DNA of 64,000 nucleotides, from positions 1-64,000 of the forward strand of contig NZ_SSOA01000006.1 in NCBI RefSeq assembly GCF_004801395.1, given 5' to 3'. The notes under the pieces were generated by a model. That model saw nothing but the letters and a program-made list of their open reading frames with translations, was not told the origin of the DNA and made no database searches. This stretch comes from Gillisella terrae (GTDB taxonomy: Bacteria; Pseudomonadota; Alphaproteobacteria; Rhizobiales; Rhizobiaceae). This document shows positions 8,708 through 17,532 of this stretch, in pieces. How positions within the stretch are numbered: position 1 is the first letter of the stretch; each line of letters begins with the position of its first letter. A program made the translations under genes and the position numbers.

Positions 8708-9361
8708 ATGAGCCGTTTTGAAAACCTGACCCTTTGGTATTGGCCAACTGCCTGTTCGTTGGCTTGCCATATTGTGCTTGAAGAAACCGGCCTGCCCTAT
8801 AAGGAAATCAAGGTGGACTTTGCCTCTGGTGCCCAGCGTCAGCCCGACTACCTCAGCATAAATCCAAAAGGGCGGGTTCCCGCATTACAGGTTGCTGACG
8901 GTATCCTCACTGAGACACCAGCCATTTTGACCTATCTGGCACCGGCTTTTCGCGCAGCTCTTGGTCAGGCCGAATCTGACGCTCTGCAATCCGCCCGCGA
9001 ACTGGAGTTCATGTGCTGGCTCGCTTCCACCGTGCATGTCGCCTTTGCGCATATCAGCCGTGCAGAGCGATATGCGACATCTCCCGAGGCGCAGGCGGAT
9101 GTGAAACGAAAAGGGGCTGAAAGTTGCAGGCCGCTTTGGCAAGAGATCGAGGCGAAATTGCAAGGTCGTGAGTGGGCCATGGGCGAGCGCTACAGCGTTC
9201 TCGATCCCTATTTGCAAGTGTTCTGGAACTGGGGCAAAGGCGAGCGGCTCGGCTATGACATGGAGGCAGACTTTCCGGTCTGGACTGCCCATGCGCGCCG
9301 CCTTTGCAGCCGCCCTGCCGTCAGCAGGGTCTATGCACGCGCAGGGCTTGTTGCCCCCTGA
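8708..9361 (+). CDS. Glutathione S-transferase family protein
   Basis: 217 aa, normal GST length. The N-terminal thioredoxin-like domain has LWYWPTACSLACHIVLEETG, with the serine-type glutathione site, then NPKGRVPAL (cis-proline) and ETPAILTYLA. The C-terminal helical domain follows. The ATG is chosen because GGAG lies 7 nt upstream; a TTG one codon earlier is in frame. It is monocistronic and divergent from the dioxygenase operon. It may serve thiol conjugation in the neighbouring pathway or general detoxification. Confidence 0.85.
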   Translation: MSRFENLTLWYWPTACSLACHIVLEETGLPYKEIKVDFASGAQRQPDYLSINPKGRVPALQVADGILTETPAILTYLAPAFRAALGQAESDALQSARELEFMCWLASTVHVAFAHISRAERYATSPEAQADVKRKGAESCRPLWQEIEAKLQGREWAMGERYSVLDPYLQVFWNWGKGERLGYDMEADFPVWTAHARRLCSRPAVSRVYARAGLVAP

Positions 9362-9380
9362 TCCGCTGGCCTCTCTTTTG

Positions 9381-9443
9381 AGAGTTTGTCAGGGAAAAGT
9401 GGAATCCGGTTTTCCCGAATAGACCAACAAAAACAAGGGAATC
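9381..9443 (+). repeat. 63-bp dispersed repeat, copy 1
   Basis: Begins AGAGTTTGTCAGGGAAAAG and ends ACAAGGGAATC. A copy with two mismatches lies in inverted orientation at 53344-53406. Inner GGGAAAA and TTTTCCC can pair. The repeat ends on the first base of the stop codon of the converging GntR gene. Confidence 0.85.
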
Positions 9444-10171
9444 TAGGGAAAAGCTGGTTTCTGGTGTGCGGCCACCGTGCTTAGACCCGCCGAATGCGGG
9501 AATGGCGACGGATTGGCCCCCGCCATAACCAGTTTCAACTGCATCTGGTGGATAAGCTCCGGTAGCCGGGCTTGCAAAGCTTCGTGTTGTTGCTGCAAGC
9601 GCAGGCTCGCTTCATCTCTGTCACCTTTCTGAAGGCATGAGCGAAGGTCAGCCAGAGATTTCGTCCATTCCGTGCGCCGTGCAGCATTTTCAAGATCGAT
9701 TGATCGGATGCACCGCGTAAGGTCAAGATGGCGCGTAATCTCCGGCACCAGCAATATGTTGTGTGACATGGCGGCAATCGACAGATAGAGGCAATTGGCC
9801 TCAATCGTTATCGGATGGCAGGCCCTATCGTTTTGCGGTGCAGGGCCAGGCTCTTTCCAGCTCTGCGCACGAGGAGAGCTTTGCAAGGCGTGTTGCAGCA
9901 GCAGAAAAAGAAGGTCCAGCCTGCACCGAACTTCATCGACCGTGACATGCCGTGCGAAATACCCGCGGTTGGGAATATTATCGATCAGCCCTTCGCCCGC
10001 CAGCCGCGCCAACACTTCCCGTACTGGTGTGGTGCTGGCCGAAAAGCGTGTTGCTATCTCTTCTATGTTGAGTTGCTGAAAGGGCCAGAACCGATAAGTG
10101 AGGCACATTTCTCGCAGCGAGGGATATAATTTTTCACGTTTTTCAATGGGTCGGGCAAAAGTCAGAGACAC
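9443..10171 (-). CDS. GntR-family transcriptional regulator (FCD type)
   Basis: 242 aa. The winged helix near residues 15-75 includes NIEEIATRFSASTTPVREVL and GLIDNIPNRGYFAR, typical GntR marks; an all-helical ligand-binding domain of FCD type follows and is less well conserved. The gene ends in the dispersed repeat at 9381-9443. It converges with the GST gene. The target is not visible; the adjacent amino acid pathway is the natural guess. Confidence 0.82.
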   Translation of the reverse strand: MSLTFARPIEKREKLYPSLREMCLTYRFWPFQQLNIEEIATRFSASTTPVREVLARLAGEGLIDNIPNRGYFARHVTVDEVRCRLDLLFLLLQHALQSSPRAQSWKEPGPAPQNDRACHPITIEANCLYLSIAAMSHNILLVPEITRHLDLTRCIRSIDLENAARRTEWTKSLADLRSCLQKGDRDEASLRLQQQHEALQARLPELIHQMQLKLVMAGANPSPFPHSAGLSTVAAHQKPAFP

Positions 10172-10224
10172 TGGATCCTCTTGAAATTCATAGAGATAAA
10201 ATCATGGGCGCGCATGGCGTGTCG

Positions 10225-10315
10225 GTGCGCCAAACATGACGCACAAAGGAGGCTGTAGCGCTTTAAATCGGCTGCATAATTCCCCAGATACATGCTGATT
10301 TAAGGACTTATGCAG
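10225..10315. repeat. Composite palindromic repeat
   Basis: TGCGCCAAACATGACGCAC with GGAGGCTGTAGCG, followed by CTGCATAAT ... ATTATGCAG-like arms (10272-10315, degenerate: the right arm reads ACTTATGCAG). It belongs to the same family as the elements at 15977-16020, 16189-16275 and 45929-46031. Confidence 0.7.
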
Positions 10316-10704
10316 GAGAGCCTGGTTCCACATTCAGTTCTTTTGCGTTCATTGTTAGCAGTGCTGATGGCGCTAATTCCTCCAGTTTTACTCAGTTAAG
10401 GGCTGAAGAAAAATCAAGTTGAATTTCAGTAAGTGCAAATTTTACTGCTTTCGTGCCGTATAATTTTTCTCATTTTTTAATTTATATTTTTATTGTTTGA
10501 ATAAAAATTAAAAAATAATACTTTCTGTGATTTTAAAATTTCATAAAAATAAATATTTTATAACCATTTATAATTTTTATTATTAAATATAGTCATTATT
10601 CTTGGAATTATTTCGGAATCGGCAATATGTTTTTTCATCTCACAGATGACATGTCGGTGAGATTGGATTTCGGATATGCTACAGCAGGAGACAATGGGCT
10701 CTGT
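10316..10704. other. AT-rich intergenic region
   Basis: There is no gene. Bases 10470-10600 are almost pure A/T, far below the GC of neighbours. It lies between the 3' end of the LysR gene and the GntR promoter. No transposase or tRNA remnant is visible. Confidence 0.6.
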
Positions 10705-11556
10705 TCAATCGCCCAACACGCTGACGGCGGATTTGATGATATCCAATCCCTGACGGGCGCGATGGGATCCGATCTGTGAGAAAAGAACGATGTCGCGCTC
10801 AGGAAGCGCTGGCAATCCGAGGCTCTCGCCGACCTCGGTGAGATCCTCTTGCGTGGCACTGAAGCTGAGGGCCGCCACCCCAAAGCCGGCAAGAATAGCG
10901 GAGCGCAAACTGGCCGCAGAGACACCAATGAAAGATTCTCGCCAGGCAATATTGGCCTCATCCAGCGCCGCAATCGCCATGGCTCGCATGTTGCAGCCGG
11001 GTGGATGGGTAACAAGTGGAACTGGGCCGTCCGTGAGGCGTCGTAATTTCACATCACCAAACCAACCAAACCGTGCAGTGCCAATCGTCTCTCCATGGCG
11101 CCGTGTGGCGCTGTGCCGAAGCAGGAAAACGGCATCCAGGTCGCCTTCATCATAACGTGCCATCAGGCCTTGTGAGCCATCAATGCTAAGGCTTACGAGA
11201 AGTTCCGGGTCCTTGTGCGTGAGATGGCAGAGGATGTGTGAAACGTCCGGTCCGACCAGATGATGGCTGATGCCGACCTTCACATGGGGACGTTCCACTG
11301 AAAATACGGCTGTTGCCTTGTGGTGTGCCTCCAGAAAGTCGCGGGCGGGCTGTAGAAAAGCCTCTCCCGCCGATGACAACTTGATTGATCGGGTGGAGCG
11401 CTCAATCAACCGCGTTCCCAATTGCTCCTCCAATCTGCGAAGACGGGCACTGACCGCCGATTGGGTGCTGTTCAGAATGTAGGCAGCCTTCGTAAAACTC
11501 TTCTGTTCGCTAACAAGAACGAAGGTGAGGACTGCCTCGGTATCGAGAATGAGCAT
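10705..11556 (-). CDS. LysR-family transcriptional regulator
   Basis: 283 aa. The N-terminal helix-turn-helix is in KSFTKAAYILNSTQSAVSARLRR-type sequence near residues 19-41, with the following wing typical of LysR; the periplasmic-binding-like effector domain fills the rest. It is slightly shorter than the usual 300 aa. It is divergent from the exporter/ATP-grasp/cupin operon with a 136-nt shared promoter region, the classic arrangement for a LysR regulator controlling its neighbour. Confidence 0.88.
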   Translation of the reverse strand: MLILDTEAVLTFVLVSEQKSFTKAAYILNSTQSAVSARLRRLEEQLGTRLIERSTRSIKLSSAGEAFLQPARDFLEAHHKATAVFSVERPHVKVGISHHLVGPDVSHILCHLTHKDPELLVSLSIDGSQGLMARYDEGDLDAVFLLRHSATRRHGETIGTARFGWFGDVKLRRLTDGPVPLVTHPPGCNMRAMAIAALDEANIAWRESFIGVSAASLRSAILAGFGVAALSFSATQEDLTEVGESLGLPALPERDIVLFSQIGSHRARQGLDIIKSAVSVLGD

Positions 11557-11692
11557 TGCCGTTTATTCCTGAATGACATCACTGAAATCAGCTGCAGCTG
11601 GTTTGCAAACCTCCGGCCACGTTGCAAGAAATACATATGTAACACAAGAGACGCTGACTTCCAGTACGGGCGAGGTCGGCAGAAGGCAGCAC

Positions 11693-12802
11693 GTGACTGA
11701 AATTCTCAAAACCACACCTCTTCCTCAGGTTGGCGAATACGGTGCCAGCCGTAACATTCATCTGGTTGTTATTCGCGTCATCACCGCTGTCACATTGTTT
11801 GCGGTTCTGGGCGAGGCCAATGTCTGGCTCGACACGACAACCAACACAATTCTGGCTCTGGGCTATCGTTTCGGACTGGTCCTCTTGCCTCTTACCATGT
11901 CGCTTGTCGGTGCACGGTCGCTGGTTGTGGCGCTTGCCTTTATGGCGGCGGGTGCGGGCCTCTTGTCAACCAGCGGAGGTCTGGCCTCCTCAATCGCGGC
12001 CGCTTGCCTGTTTTCCTATGGCGCAGCGGTTAGTGGCTATCTTATCAAGAATGTTGCTGCCCAGTCAAAGAGGGGCGCTGCCAATAACCGAGTTGCCATG
12101 AATGTCGGATCGCTGGTCGCAGGCGTCGTGGTCATGCTGCCGTTTCTCACATCTGTCAGCTTCTTCTGGGGCGCGGCTGGGCTGGTGGCTATCTGTATGA
12201 TGATTGCCGTGCCGCGCCCGGTGGACACCAGCACGGTCCATGTGAAGATTTTTCAAGGCCAGCATCCTGCTACACTCCTGGCCTGGGTTCTGGTGGGGAC
12301 GGCGATGGGCATGATGCTGTTCAGCATTTTTTCTGTGCTGCCGCAAACCATCCTGAAGTCCGGGCAGGCGCTGCCCGCCTGGTACGGCTCAATGATCATT
12401 CTCAACAGTGTGGTTGTGGTGCTGATGCAGGTTCCAAGCCTCAAACTGATCGAAATGTTGGGACGTTATCGTATGCCCGGTATTTTTGCTTTCATTCTCA
12501 TGGGCTTTACGCTGCTGGCATTTCCCGATCTTTTCTATGTGCATACAGTGATTGGAGCCACGATCTGGGTTGTGCTGGTGTCAATTGCGGAATGTGCCTT
12601 CGGCCATATTGATTATTATTCCGTGAAGCAGAAAACCATGTTCATCAAGGAAATCTGCATCGGCCTTGGAGCTGGCTTGACTGTTGTGCTCATGCGTACT
12701 GTTCCGTTCCCTTACAGCGCCATGGTTGTCGGTGCACTGGGAATTTCCTTCACTCTTTCGTGGTGGCTGCTGACCCATCGTCATCTGCGAGAATTCGATT
12801 GA
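11693..12802 (+). CDS. MFS-type membrane transporter
   Basis: 369 aa from a GTG start with AGAAGG upstream; an ATG at 11573 is in frame but gives a poor N-terminus. There are about ten to eleven hydrophobic segments, a G-A-R-S loop after the third, and VPRPVD in the central loop, consistent with a shortened major facilitator. The neighbours (ATP-grasp ligase 8 nt downstream, then cupin) suggest export of the product, as in bacilysin-type clusters where ligase, cupin and MFS exporter occur together. Direction of transport is inferred. Confidence 0.7.
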   Translation: MTEILKTTPLPQVGEYGASRNIHLVVIRVITAVTLFAVLGEANVWLDTTTNTILALGYRFGLVLLPLTMSLVGARSLVVALAFMAAGAGLLSTSGGLASSIAAACLFSYGAAVSGYLIKNVAAQSKRGAANNRVAMNVGSLVAGVVVMLPFLTSVSFFWGAAGLVAICMMIAVPRPVDTSTVHVKIFQGQHPATLLAWVLVGTAMGMMLFSIFSVLPQTILKSGQALPAWYGSMIILNSVVVVLMQVPSLKLIEMLGRYRMPGIFAFILMGFTLLAFPDLFYVHTVIGATIWVVLVSIAECAFGHIDYYSVKQKTMFIKEICIGLGAGLTVVLMRTVPFPYSAMVVGALGISFTLSWWLLTHRHLREFD

Positions 12803-12810
12803 GCGCGCCC

Positions 12811-14076
12811 ATGAAAGTCTTCGTCGTTGTTGGATATAACAATACCCGCGTCTATGATGTGATACGTTTGCGCGACTTGGCAAGGCGTCACTATCAGGCG
12901 GGTCTGTTGCTGGTCGCGGAAGCGGCGAGCGCTCTGGACTCACAGGCGGCTGATGACATAATCATCACATCGCTGGCTGAAAGCATGTTGAATCAGAGCT
13001 TTCAACTGGTGACGGAACGTCTTTATCTCAAAAATTTCCATCCCATCGGGATATTGCCCTTTTCCGACCGAGGCATTCTTCTGGGTGCGCGTCTGGCCAA
13101 CGCCTATGGATTGCCCGGTCCTTCGCCGAGGGAAGCGCGAATTGGCGTGGACAAAGAAGTCTTCCGCACGATCGATCGAATTGCCGAACATTCCTCCAAT
13201 TATCGCTCCATCGGATTTCGCCGCATCAAGACCTATGACGAGTTTCTTGCTTGCACAGAGGAAATGGGAGGAAAGGCTTTCGTCAAGCCAGCAGGCGAAG
13301 GTGCCAGCCGAGGCTGCTTCGTTGTGGAGGATTTAGCCCATTGTGCGGAAATCTGGCCGCAAATCCAGCGCTATGCAAAGGATGGTCTGATTGTCGAGGA
13401 GCTGGTTCAGGACGCAAGAGAATATAGCTGGGACTATGTTGCCGGAACCTCATGGATTACCGAGAAAGAGACGACTCAAGATATTTATCGCGCAGAAATT
13501 CAGCAAATCGTGCCTGCCCGCCTTGATGCTGCGCAAGAAAAGGCAATCCATGAGGCGGGCTGCCACATGCGGCGGCTATCCGCCACCAATCACGGCGCGT
13601 TTCATAATGAGGTATTTCTTCGACAAGATGGCACAACAGCGGCCGTTGAGGTCAATATGCGACCTGGGGGCATGCATATCTGGGACTTGGCCTGTTTGTC
13701 CTTCGCCAGTTTCGACCCTTGGATTCTATGGCTGGAGTGGGCAAGTGGGAAACGCTGGATGGAGACAGAAGCCTGCACGCGCAAGCTCTACAGCGGAATC
13801 CGTATGCTCAAGGCTCCCAAAAGTGGAAAGGTTAGCGCGCTACCTGACATCAATCATTGTTTTGGTACAAGCACCGTCCACGAAATCTCTTTCTCCATCC
13901 AGGAAGGCTCAACTGTGAGCCACCATATCACCGATAATCACGCTTTTATCGGCCATATGATCTTCAGCAATTCCGATTATGACAGCCTCAAAACTGATCT
14001 GCGCGCGGCTGCGCAATATTTTGAAGACAAAATTGAGTTTGAAAAACAACAATCCTTTTCTCCGGAAAATGCTTGA
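12811..14076 (+). CDS. ATP-grasp carboxylate-amine ligase
   Basis: 421 aa. ATP-grasp enzymes activate a carboxylate as acyl-phosphate and join it to an amine. GKAFVKPAGEGASRG near residue 160 is the nucleotide-binding lysine loop, LIVEELVQD the hinge, and HNEVFLRQDG with AVEVNMRPGG near residue 285 the magnesium site. The length and final motif are like the L-amino-acid ligase (BacD) group. It is 8 nt after the transporter gene and 9 nt before the cupin gene. The likely role is forming an amide or dipeptide from the amino acid made by the 930-8121 operon; this is inference. Confidence 0.83.
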   Translation: MKVFVVVGYNNTRVYDVIRLRDLARRHYQAGLLLVAEAASALDSQAADDIIITSLAESMLNQSFQLVTERLYLKNFHPIGILPFSDRGILLGARLANAYGLPGPSPREARIGVDKEVFRTIDRIAEHSSNYRSIGFRRIKTYDEFLACTEEMGGKAFVKPAGEGASRGCFVVEDLAHCAEIWPQIQRYAKDGLIVEELVQDAREYSWDYVAGTSWITEKETTQDIYRAEIQQIVPARLDAAQEKAIHEAGCHMRRLSATNHGAFHNEVFLRQDGTTAAVEVNMRPGGMHIWDLACLSFASFDPWILWLEWASGKRWMETEACTRKLYSGIRMLKAPKSGKVSALPDINHCFGTSTVHEISFSIQEGSTVSHHITDNHAFIGHMIFSNSDYDSLKTDLRAAAQYFEDKIEFEKQQSFSPENA

Positions 14077-14085
14077 GAGTGAGCC

Positions 14086-14568
14086 ATGAACTATATTGAT
14101 GGAACTGTGAGTAGCTACACGGCGATGAAAGTCAGCCTGACAAATATCATGCAGAAGTCGCCCAAGGTCTGGAGCGCTGACAGGCTTAATGTGCTGAAAG
14201 AAAACCTTCGTCATACCTCGGAAGATGCATTGGGCCTGACGCATGGATCAGCCAGTCATGATTCAGAGCTCTTCAATGGTATGGCGCTGGAATATCAATG
14301 GATTCGCAGTCGTGAAAGCATGGACATGCATTCACATGCCTGGTGGCACCTGTTCTTCGTGATTTCCGGTCAGGTCTTTCTTTTGCTCGAAAAAGAAGTC
14401 GAAAAGCTCTTGGGACCAGGAGATACCGCCTTCATTCCGCCAGGAGCGGCTCATGGATTTCGCAACGAGGACCCTGACAGCGATGTGGTGATGTATAGCC
14501 TGACCAACAAGGCCGAGCTGGCGCAGATAGGTCAATTTATAACGCCGAAAACGGTGACTGTGGAATGA
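14086..14568 (+). CDS. Cupin-domain protein
   Basis: 160 aa. A single cupin barrel spans residues 75-145 with the metal motif MHSHAWWHLFFVISG and GDTAFIPPGAAHGF. The histidines are consistent with a metal enzyme or a ligand-sensing protein. It is the third gene of the exporter/ligase/cupin operon. It could be an isomerase, dioxygenase or pathway sensor; the sequence does not decide. Confidence 0.8.
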   Translation: MNYIDGTVSSYTAMKVSLTNIMQKSPKVWSADRLNVLKENLRHTSEDALGLTHGSASHDSELFNGMALEYQWIRSRESMDMHSHAWWHLFFVISGQVFLLLEKEVEKLLGPGDTAFIPPGAAHGFRNEDPDSDVVMYSLTNKAELAQIGQFITPKTVTVE

Positions 14569-15087
14569 GCCTTGCCCAGCGACAAACCTGCAATCGAGCA
14601 CCTGTGAATAGCCGTAAGCCATACCAGCAACGCTTTGTGAAAAATGATAAAACCCGAAAATCATTGGAGGTCTTTATGATTTTCGCTGCGACAACAAATA
14701 GGCGGCCAAGCTTGGTTATGAGTGCGCCGACGCCATCAGTTGGATCGATGCACGATTGCGCCTCTCACCGTGTACCGCACAAAAAAACGGGCTGTAGATC
14801 GATAACTATGGTGCAATTTTCTAAAAGCCGATTCCGAGTTCAGAGAAAACGCCAAGGTTGAGTCATCACAAAAATGTATGTTGTTAATTGTGTAAATCCA
14901 TGCTTAAATATATCTAGAGAATTAATATAGTAAATTATAAATATTGAATACGTATATCGACGTTGTGTAACGATTTAAATTACCTAGTTGTGTTGTATTT
15001 ATATATAAACTGTTTCTATGACGTAATTATATTATTTTAATTTAAATTGTTTATATTTTATATGGAGAATCTTGCGCGGAGTATGAG
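14569..15087. other. Intergenic region with a possible transposase-end remnant, then AT-rich promoter DNA
   Basis: Bases 14630-14740 read RFVKNDKTRKSLEVF and IFAAT in one frame, reminiscent of the C-terminus of IS5-type transposases (RYDKTARNFLAFVHLAA), but with no intact gene around it. A 98-codon reading frame starting on the cupin stop covers this stretch; I do not call it a gene. From 14860 to 15075 the DNA is very AT-rich and leads into the LuxR gene. Confidence 0.35.
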
Positions 15088-15939
15088 ATGCATCACGAAA
15101 TTTTTGTAAAAGATGTTGTTGACAGATTTACAGCCAGAACTCTTGAATCGTCTACATTGTCTGATCTGAAAGAGATCCTTAATGATGTGATGGTCTCCTT
15201 GGGGTATCGCTTTTTTGGTTATTGTATTGTTGAACACACTGCCCTTTGCGGCGGGGCTGTCAAACAGCCTGCTCATGCTATCTGTAACTTTCCGACAGAG
15301 TGGTTAGAACAATATTACAGCAATAACTATTTTAAGGATGACAAGGTGTTTGAGCTTTGTCGTTCCAGAAAGACTCCATTTCATTGGCGTGCGGAACTTA
15401 AACGCTCAGAAATGACTGCGATACAACAACGTATCATGGATCATGCAACGCGTTCTGGACTCGTGGATGGATACACCATGCCACTCATTTCCCGAGATGG
15501 TGAGATTGCCATTATGACGGGGATTCCCGACCCTAAGAGGTATGATCCGGAGAGGCAAAGGTACAATGAAAGCCTATTGTACATTTTGGCCCATTTTTTT
15601 CATGCTCACGCGTTGCGTCTGGTGATGGAGGCGGAGTTGGCCAGCACGGTGGTTGGCCGTCGGCGCGCGTTTCTATCGGGCCGGGAGCGAGAGTCTGTCT
15701 TTTGGATTTCGCGCGGAAAATCCTCTTGGGAAGTTGCACAGATCTTGGGAATATCTGAAAAATCCGTCGAATGTTATATGGATTCCGTCAAGCGAAAGCT
15801 TGAGGCTTCGAACAGAACCCAAGCCGTCGTCAAAGCGCTTCTTTTGGGTCTGATTGATAGCAATCATGAAACATCGGGCTGTCATGAGCAAGGCGGTCCT
15901 TCCGTGGATATGCGTATGGAGTCTGCCGTTATTTCTTGA
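15088..15939 (+). CDS. LuxR-type regulator (autoinducer-binding + HTH), LuxR solo
   Basis: 283 aa. The N-terminal autoinducer-binding domain keeps W and Y (EWLEQYY), D (DDKVF), W (FHW) and G (VDGYTMPL) at places matching TraR-type receptors, but the usual proline after the aspartate is lysine-shifted. The C-terminal GerE helix-turn-helix is SGRERESVFWISRGKSSWEV then ILGISEKSVECYMDSVKRKL. No luxI-type synthase is in the window. It lies directly upstream of the polyketide operon on the same strand, about 580 nt away, and is the best candidate for its activator. Confidence 0.87.
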   Translation: MHHEIFVKDVVDRFTARTLESSTLSDLKEILNDVMVSLGYRFFGYCIVEHTALCGGAVKQPAHAICNFPTEWLEQYYSNNYFKDDKVFELCRSRKTPFHWRAELKRSEMTAIQQRIMDHATRSGLVDGYTMPLISRDGEIAIMTGIPDPKRYDPERQRYNESLLYILAHFFHAHALRLVMEAELASTVVGRRRAFLSGRERESVFWISRGKSSWEVAQILGISEKSVECYMDSVKRKLEASNRTQAVVKALLLGLIDSNHETSGCHEQGGPSVDMRMESAVIS

Positions 15940-15976
15940 TTGTCTTACGCGGGAAAATATTTTGACACGAGATCGA

Positions 15977-16020
15977 CTGTATAATTCCTTAAATCGGCAT
16001 CGGTTTAAGGAATTATACAG
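15977..16020. repeat. 44-bp palindrome (ATAATTCCTTAAATCG family)
   Basis: Arms of 20 bp, CTGTATAATTCCTTAAATCG and its complement with one mismatch, around a GCAT loop. It follows the LuxR stop and could form a strong transcript-end hairpin. It has relatives at 10272-10315, 16189-16228 and 45985-46031. Confidence 0.88.
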
Positions 16021-16188
16021 TGGCTTGCGATCCATAAATGGCCGGGATCGTTTCGTTTCCTTGCGCATTACACAGTATTGGGTCGAAAGCAGAATTGGTG
16101 TTCGACAGGACATTCTGCAAATGCCTCAACGGCTCCATAAAAATGAGCCTTCTTCACATTTTTCCGTAAGCTGATGCAGTAGATTTCG

Positions 16189-16275
16189 GCATAATTCCTT
16201 AAATCTGAATCGATTTGAGGAATTATGCAGCAGATTTAAAGTGCTACAGCGTCCTTTGTTCGCGATATTTGGTGA
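16189..16275. repeat. Second palindrome plus TACAGCG/GATATTTGGTG extension
   Basis: GCATAATTCCTTAAATC and GATTTGAGGAATTATGC pair with one mismatch. The extension AAGTGCTACAGCGTCCTTTG followed by CGATATTTGGTGAG matches the half-element at 868-903. It belongs to the same dispersed family as 15977-16020. Confidence 0.8.
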
Positions 16276-16290
16276 GAGGTGCCGCAGAGA

Positions 16291-16310
16291 CTGTCTTTGC
16301 AAAAAGACGG
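16291..16310. promoter_or_regulatory. Candidate operator (20-bp dyad) upstream of the tetronate/PKS operon
   Basis: CTGTCTTTGCAAAAAGACGG has GTCTTT/AAAGAC arms and seven of ten symmetric positions matched. It has the size of a lux-type box and sits about 205 bp before the first gene of the operon, downstream of the LuxR gene. The sequence differs from well-known tra and lux boxes, so binding by the 15088 product is a guess. Confidence 0.3.
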
Positions 16311-16515
16311 ACTCCAAACTTACCGTTTTGGTTGTGTTCAAGCTTATGACAATATTAGGCTGTATTAATAATTCGGTATTTCCCCTAGGTTGTATTTTTG
16401 AATGGTTCCCGCAAGATCGTCTCCAACGACTGAGCAGGGTTTGACCGGATAAATCGGTCTTGCCTGCATCGCGGCACAAGCGCCCTAAACGTGTATCGAG
16501 ACAAAGGAGGTCCTT

Positions 16516-17532
16516 TTGAGGATCGTTGCCTTAAGCGAAGTTTTGCCCGGAGAGCCGGTGACCAATCGCGATCTTGCAGAGAAGTTTGGCCTGCACGAAC
16601 AGTGGCTTGACAGTATGACTGGCAACAGAAGCCGCTATTTTTGCCGTCTGGATACGGCCCGGGATGTGCCGAAAAGCACGGGCGATCTGGCCTATGAGGC
16701 AGCACGAAAGGCAATGGCCGATGCAGGCGTTGAACCCGAGGATATCGAGTTTTTGATCCTGACCACGGCATCGCCGGATCACCTCATGCCCGCCACGGTC
16801 AACCTTGTTGCTGACCGGCTGGGCATCAACAATATCCCGACCTTACAATTGACTTCCGGTTGTGCCGGTGCCCTTCAAGGGCTGTTCACGGCAAAGGCAT
16901 TGTTGGCAAGCGGTTATCGGCAGGGGCTGGTGATTGGTGCTGATACCTGCCTGAAAATGTGGCCCTCTGCCAAGGATTCACGGCAGATGAAGCCTGCCGA
17001 AATGGTGAATTTTGCCTTGTTTGGCGATGGCGGCGGCGCAGCTGTGGTCTCCGCCGACAAAGACGGCCCCGGACTTGTTGTCGAGCATCTGTTTTTGCGC
17101 GGCATCGGGCTTGGGCGCAAGCCTGCACAAATTGTCAAATGGTTCGGTGCCGAAGGAGCTATCGGCGGCGAAGCCATGGGTGAGGAGGATTACAAGGCGA
17201 TCGAGCGCCATGTTCCAGACATCGCCCGTCAGATCCTTGATGAACTCGTCAAAACCCAAGCCTGGGAGCTGGCTGAGGTCGAACATGTCCTGACACCGCA
17301 GCTGAACGGTGTGATGACCGAAAAAATCCGTGAAGGCCTCGGCGTTCGCCCTGATCAGGCGGTCAATTGTGTGGCTGAGACAGGCAATAACGGCAATGCC
17401 TTGCCCTTCATTCAGCTCCGTCGACTGATGGAAAAGATCAAGGCCGGTTCCGGTCAAAAGGGCCGGGTGCTGGTCGCAACCGTTGAGTCATCGAAATGGA
17501 TCATGGCCGGAATGGCATTGAGGCACGCATGA
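16516..17532 (+). CDS. KASIII-like ketosynthase, tetronate-forming (RkD/Agg-type)
   Basis: 338 aa. Homologues in tetronate pathways join a carrier-bound glyceryl unit to a beta-ketoacyl thioester. The nucleophile is the cysteine in LTSGCAGALQG (about residue 115) and the asparagine is in ETGNNGNALP. The FabH histidine site (PHQAN) reads TPQLN here, so the third catalytic residue appears substituted. The start is a TTG, decided by a perfect Shine-Dalgarno AAAGGAGGT five bases upstream. It is the first gene of the operon and overlaps the next by 4 nt. Tetronate assignment rests on the four companion genes behind it. Confidence 0.85.
   Translation: MRIVALSEVLPGEPVTNRDLAEKFGLHEQWLDSMTGNRSRYFCRLDTARDVPKSTGDLAYEAARKAMADAGVEPEDIEFLILTTASPDHLMPATVNLVADRLGINNIPTLQLTSGCAGALQGLFTAKALLASGYRQGLVIGADTCLKMWPSAKDSRQMKPAEMVNFALFGDGGGAAVVSADKDGPGLVVEHLFLRGIGLGRKPAQIVKWFGAEGAIGGEAMGEEDYKAIERHVPDIARQILDELVKTQAWELAEVEHVLTPQLNGVMTEKIREGLGVRPDQAVNCVAETGNNGNALPFIQLRRLMEKIKAGSGQKGRVLVATVESSKWIMAGMALRHA

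Noticed and set aside
14565-14861. A 98-codon hypothetical gene overlapping the cupin stop
   Set aside because: Composition and sequence are unlike a protein family; the stretch looks like degraded DNA.
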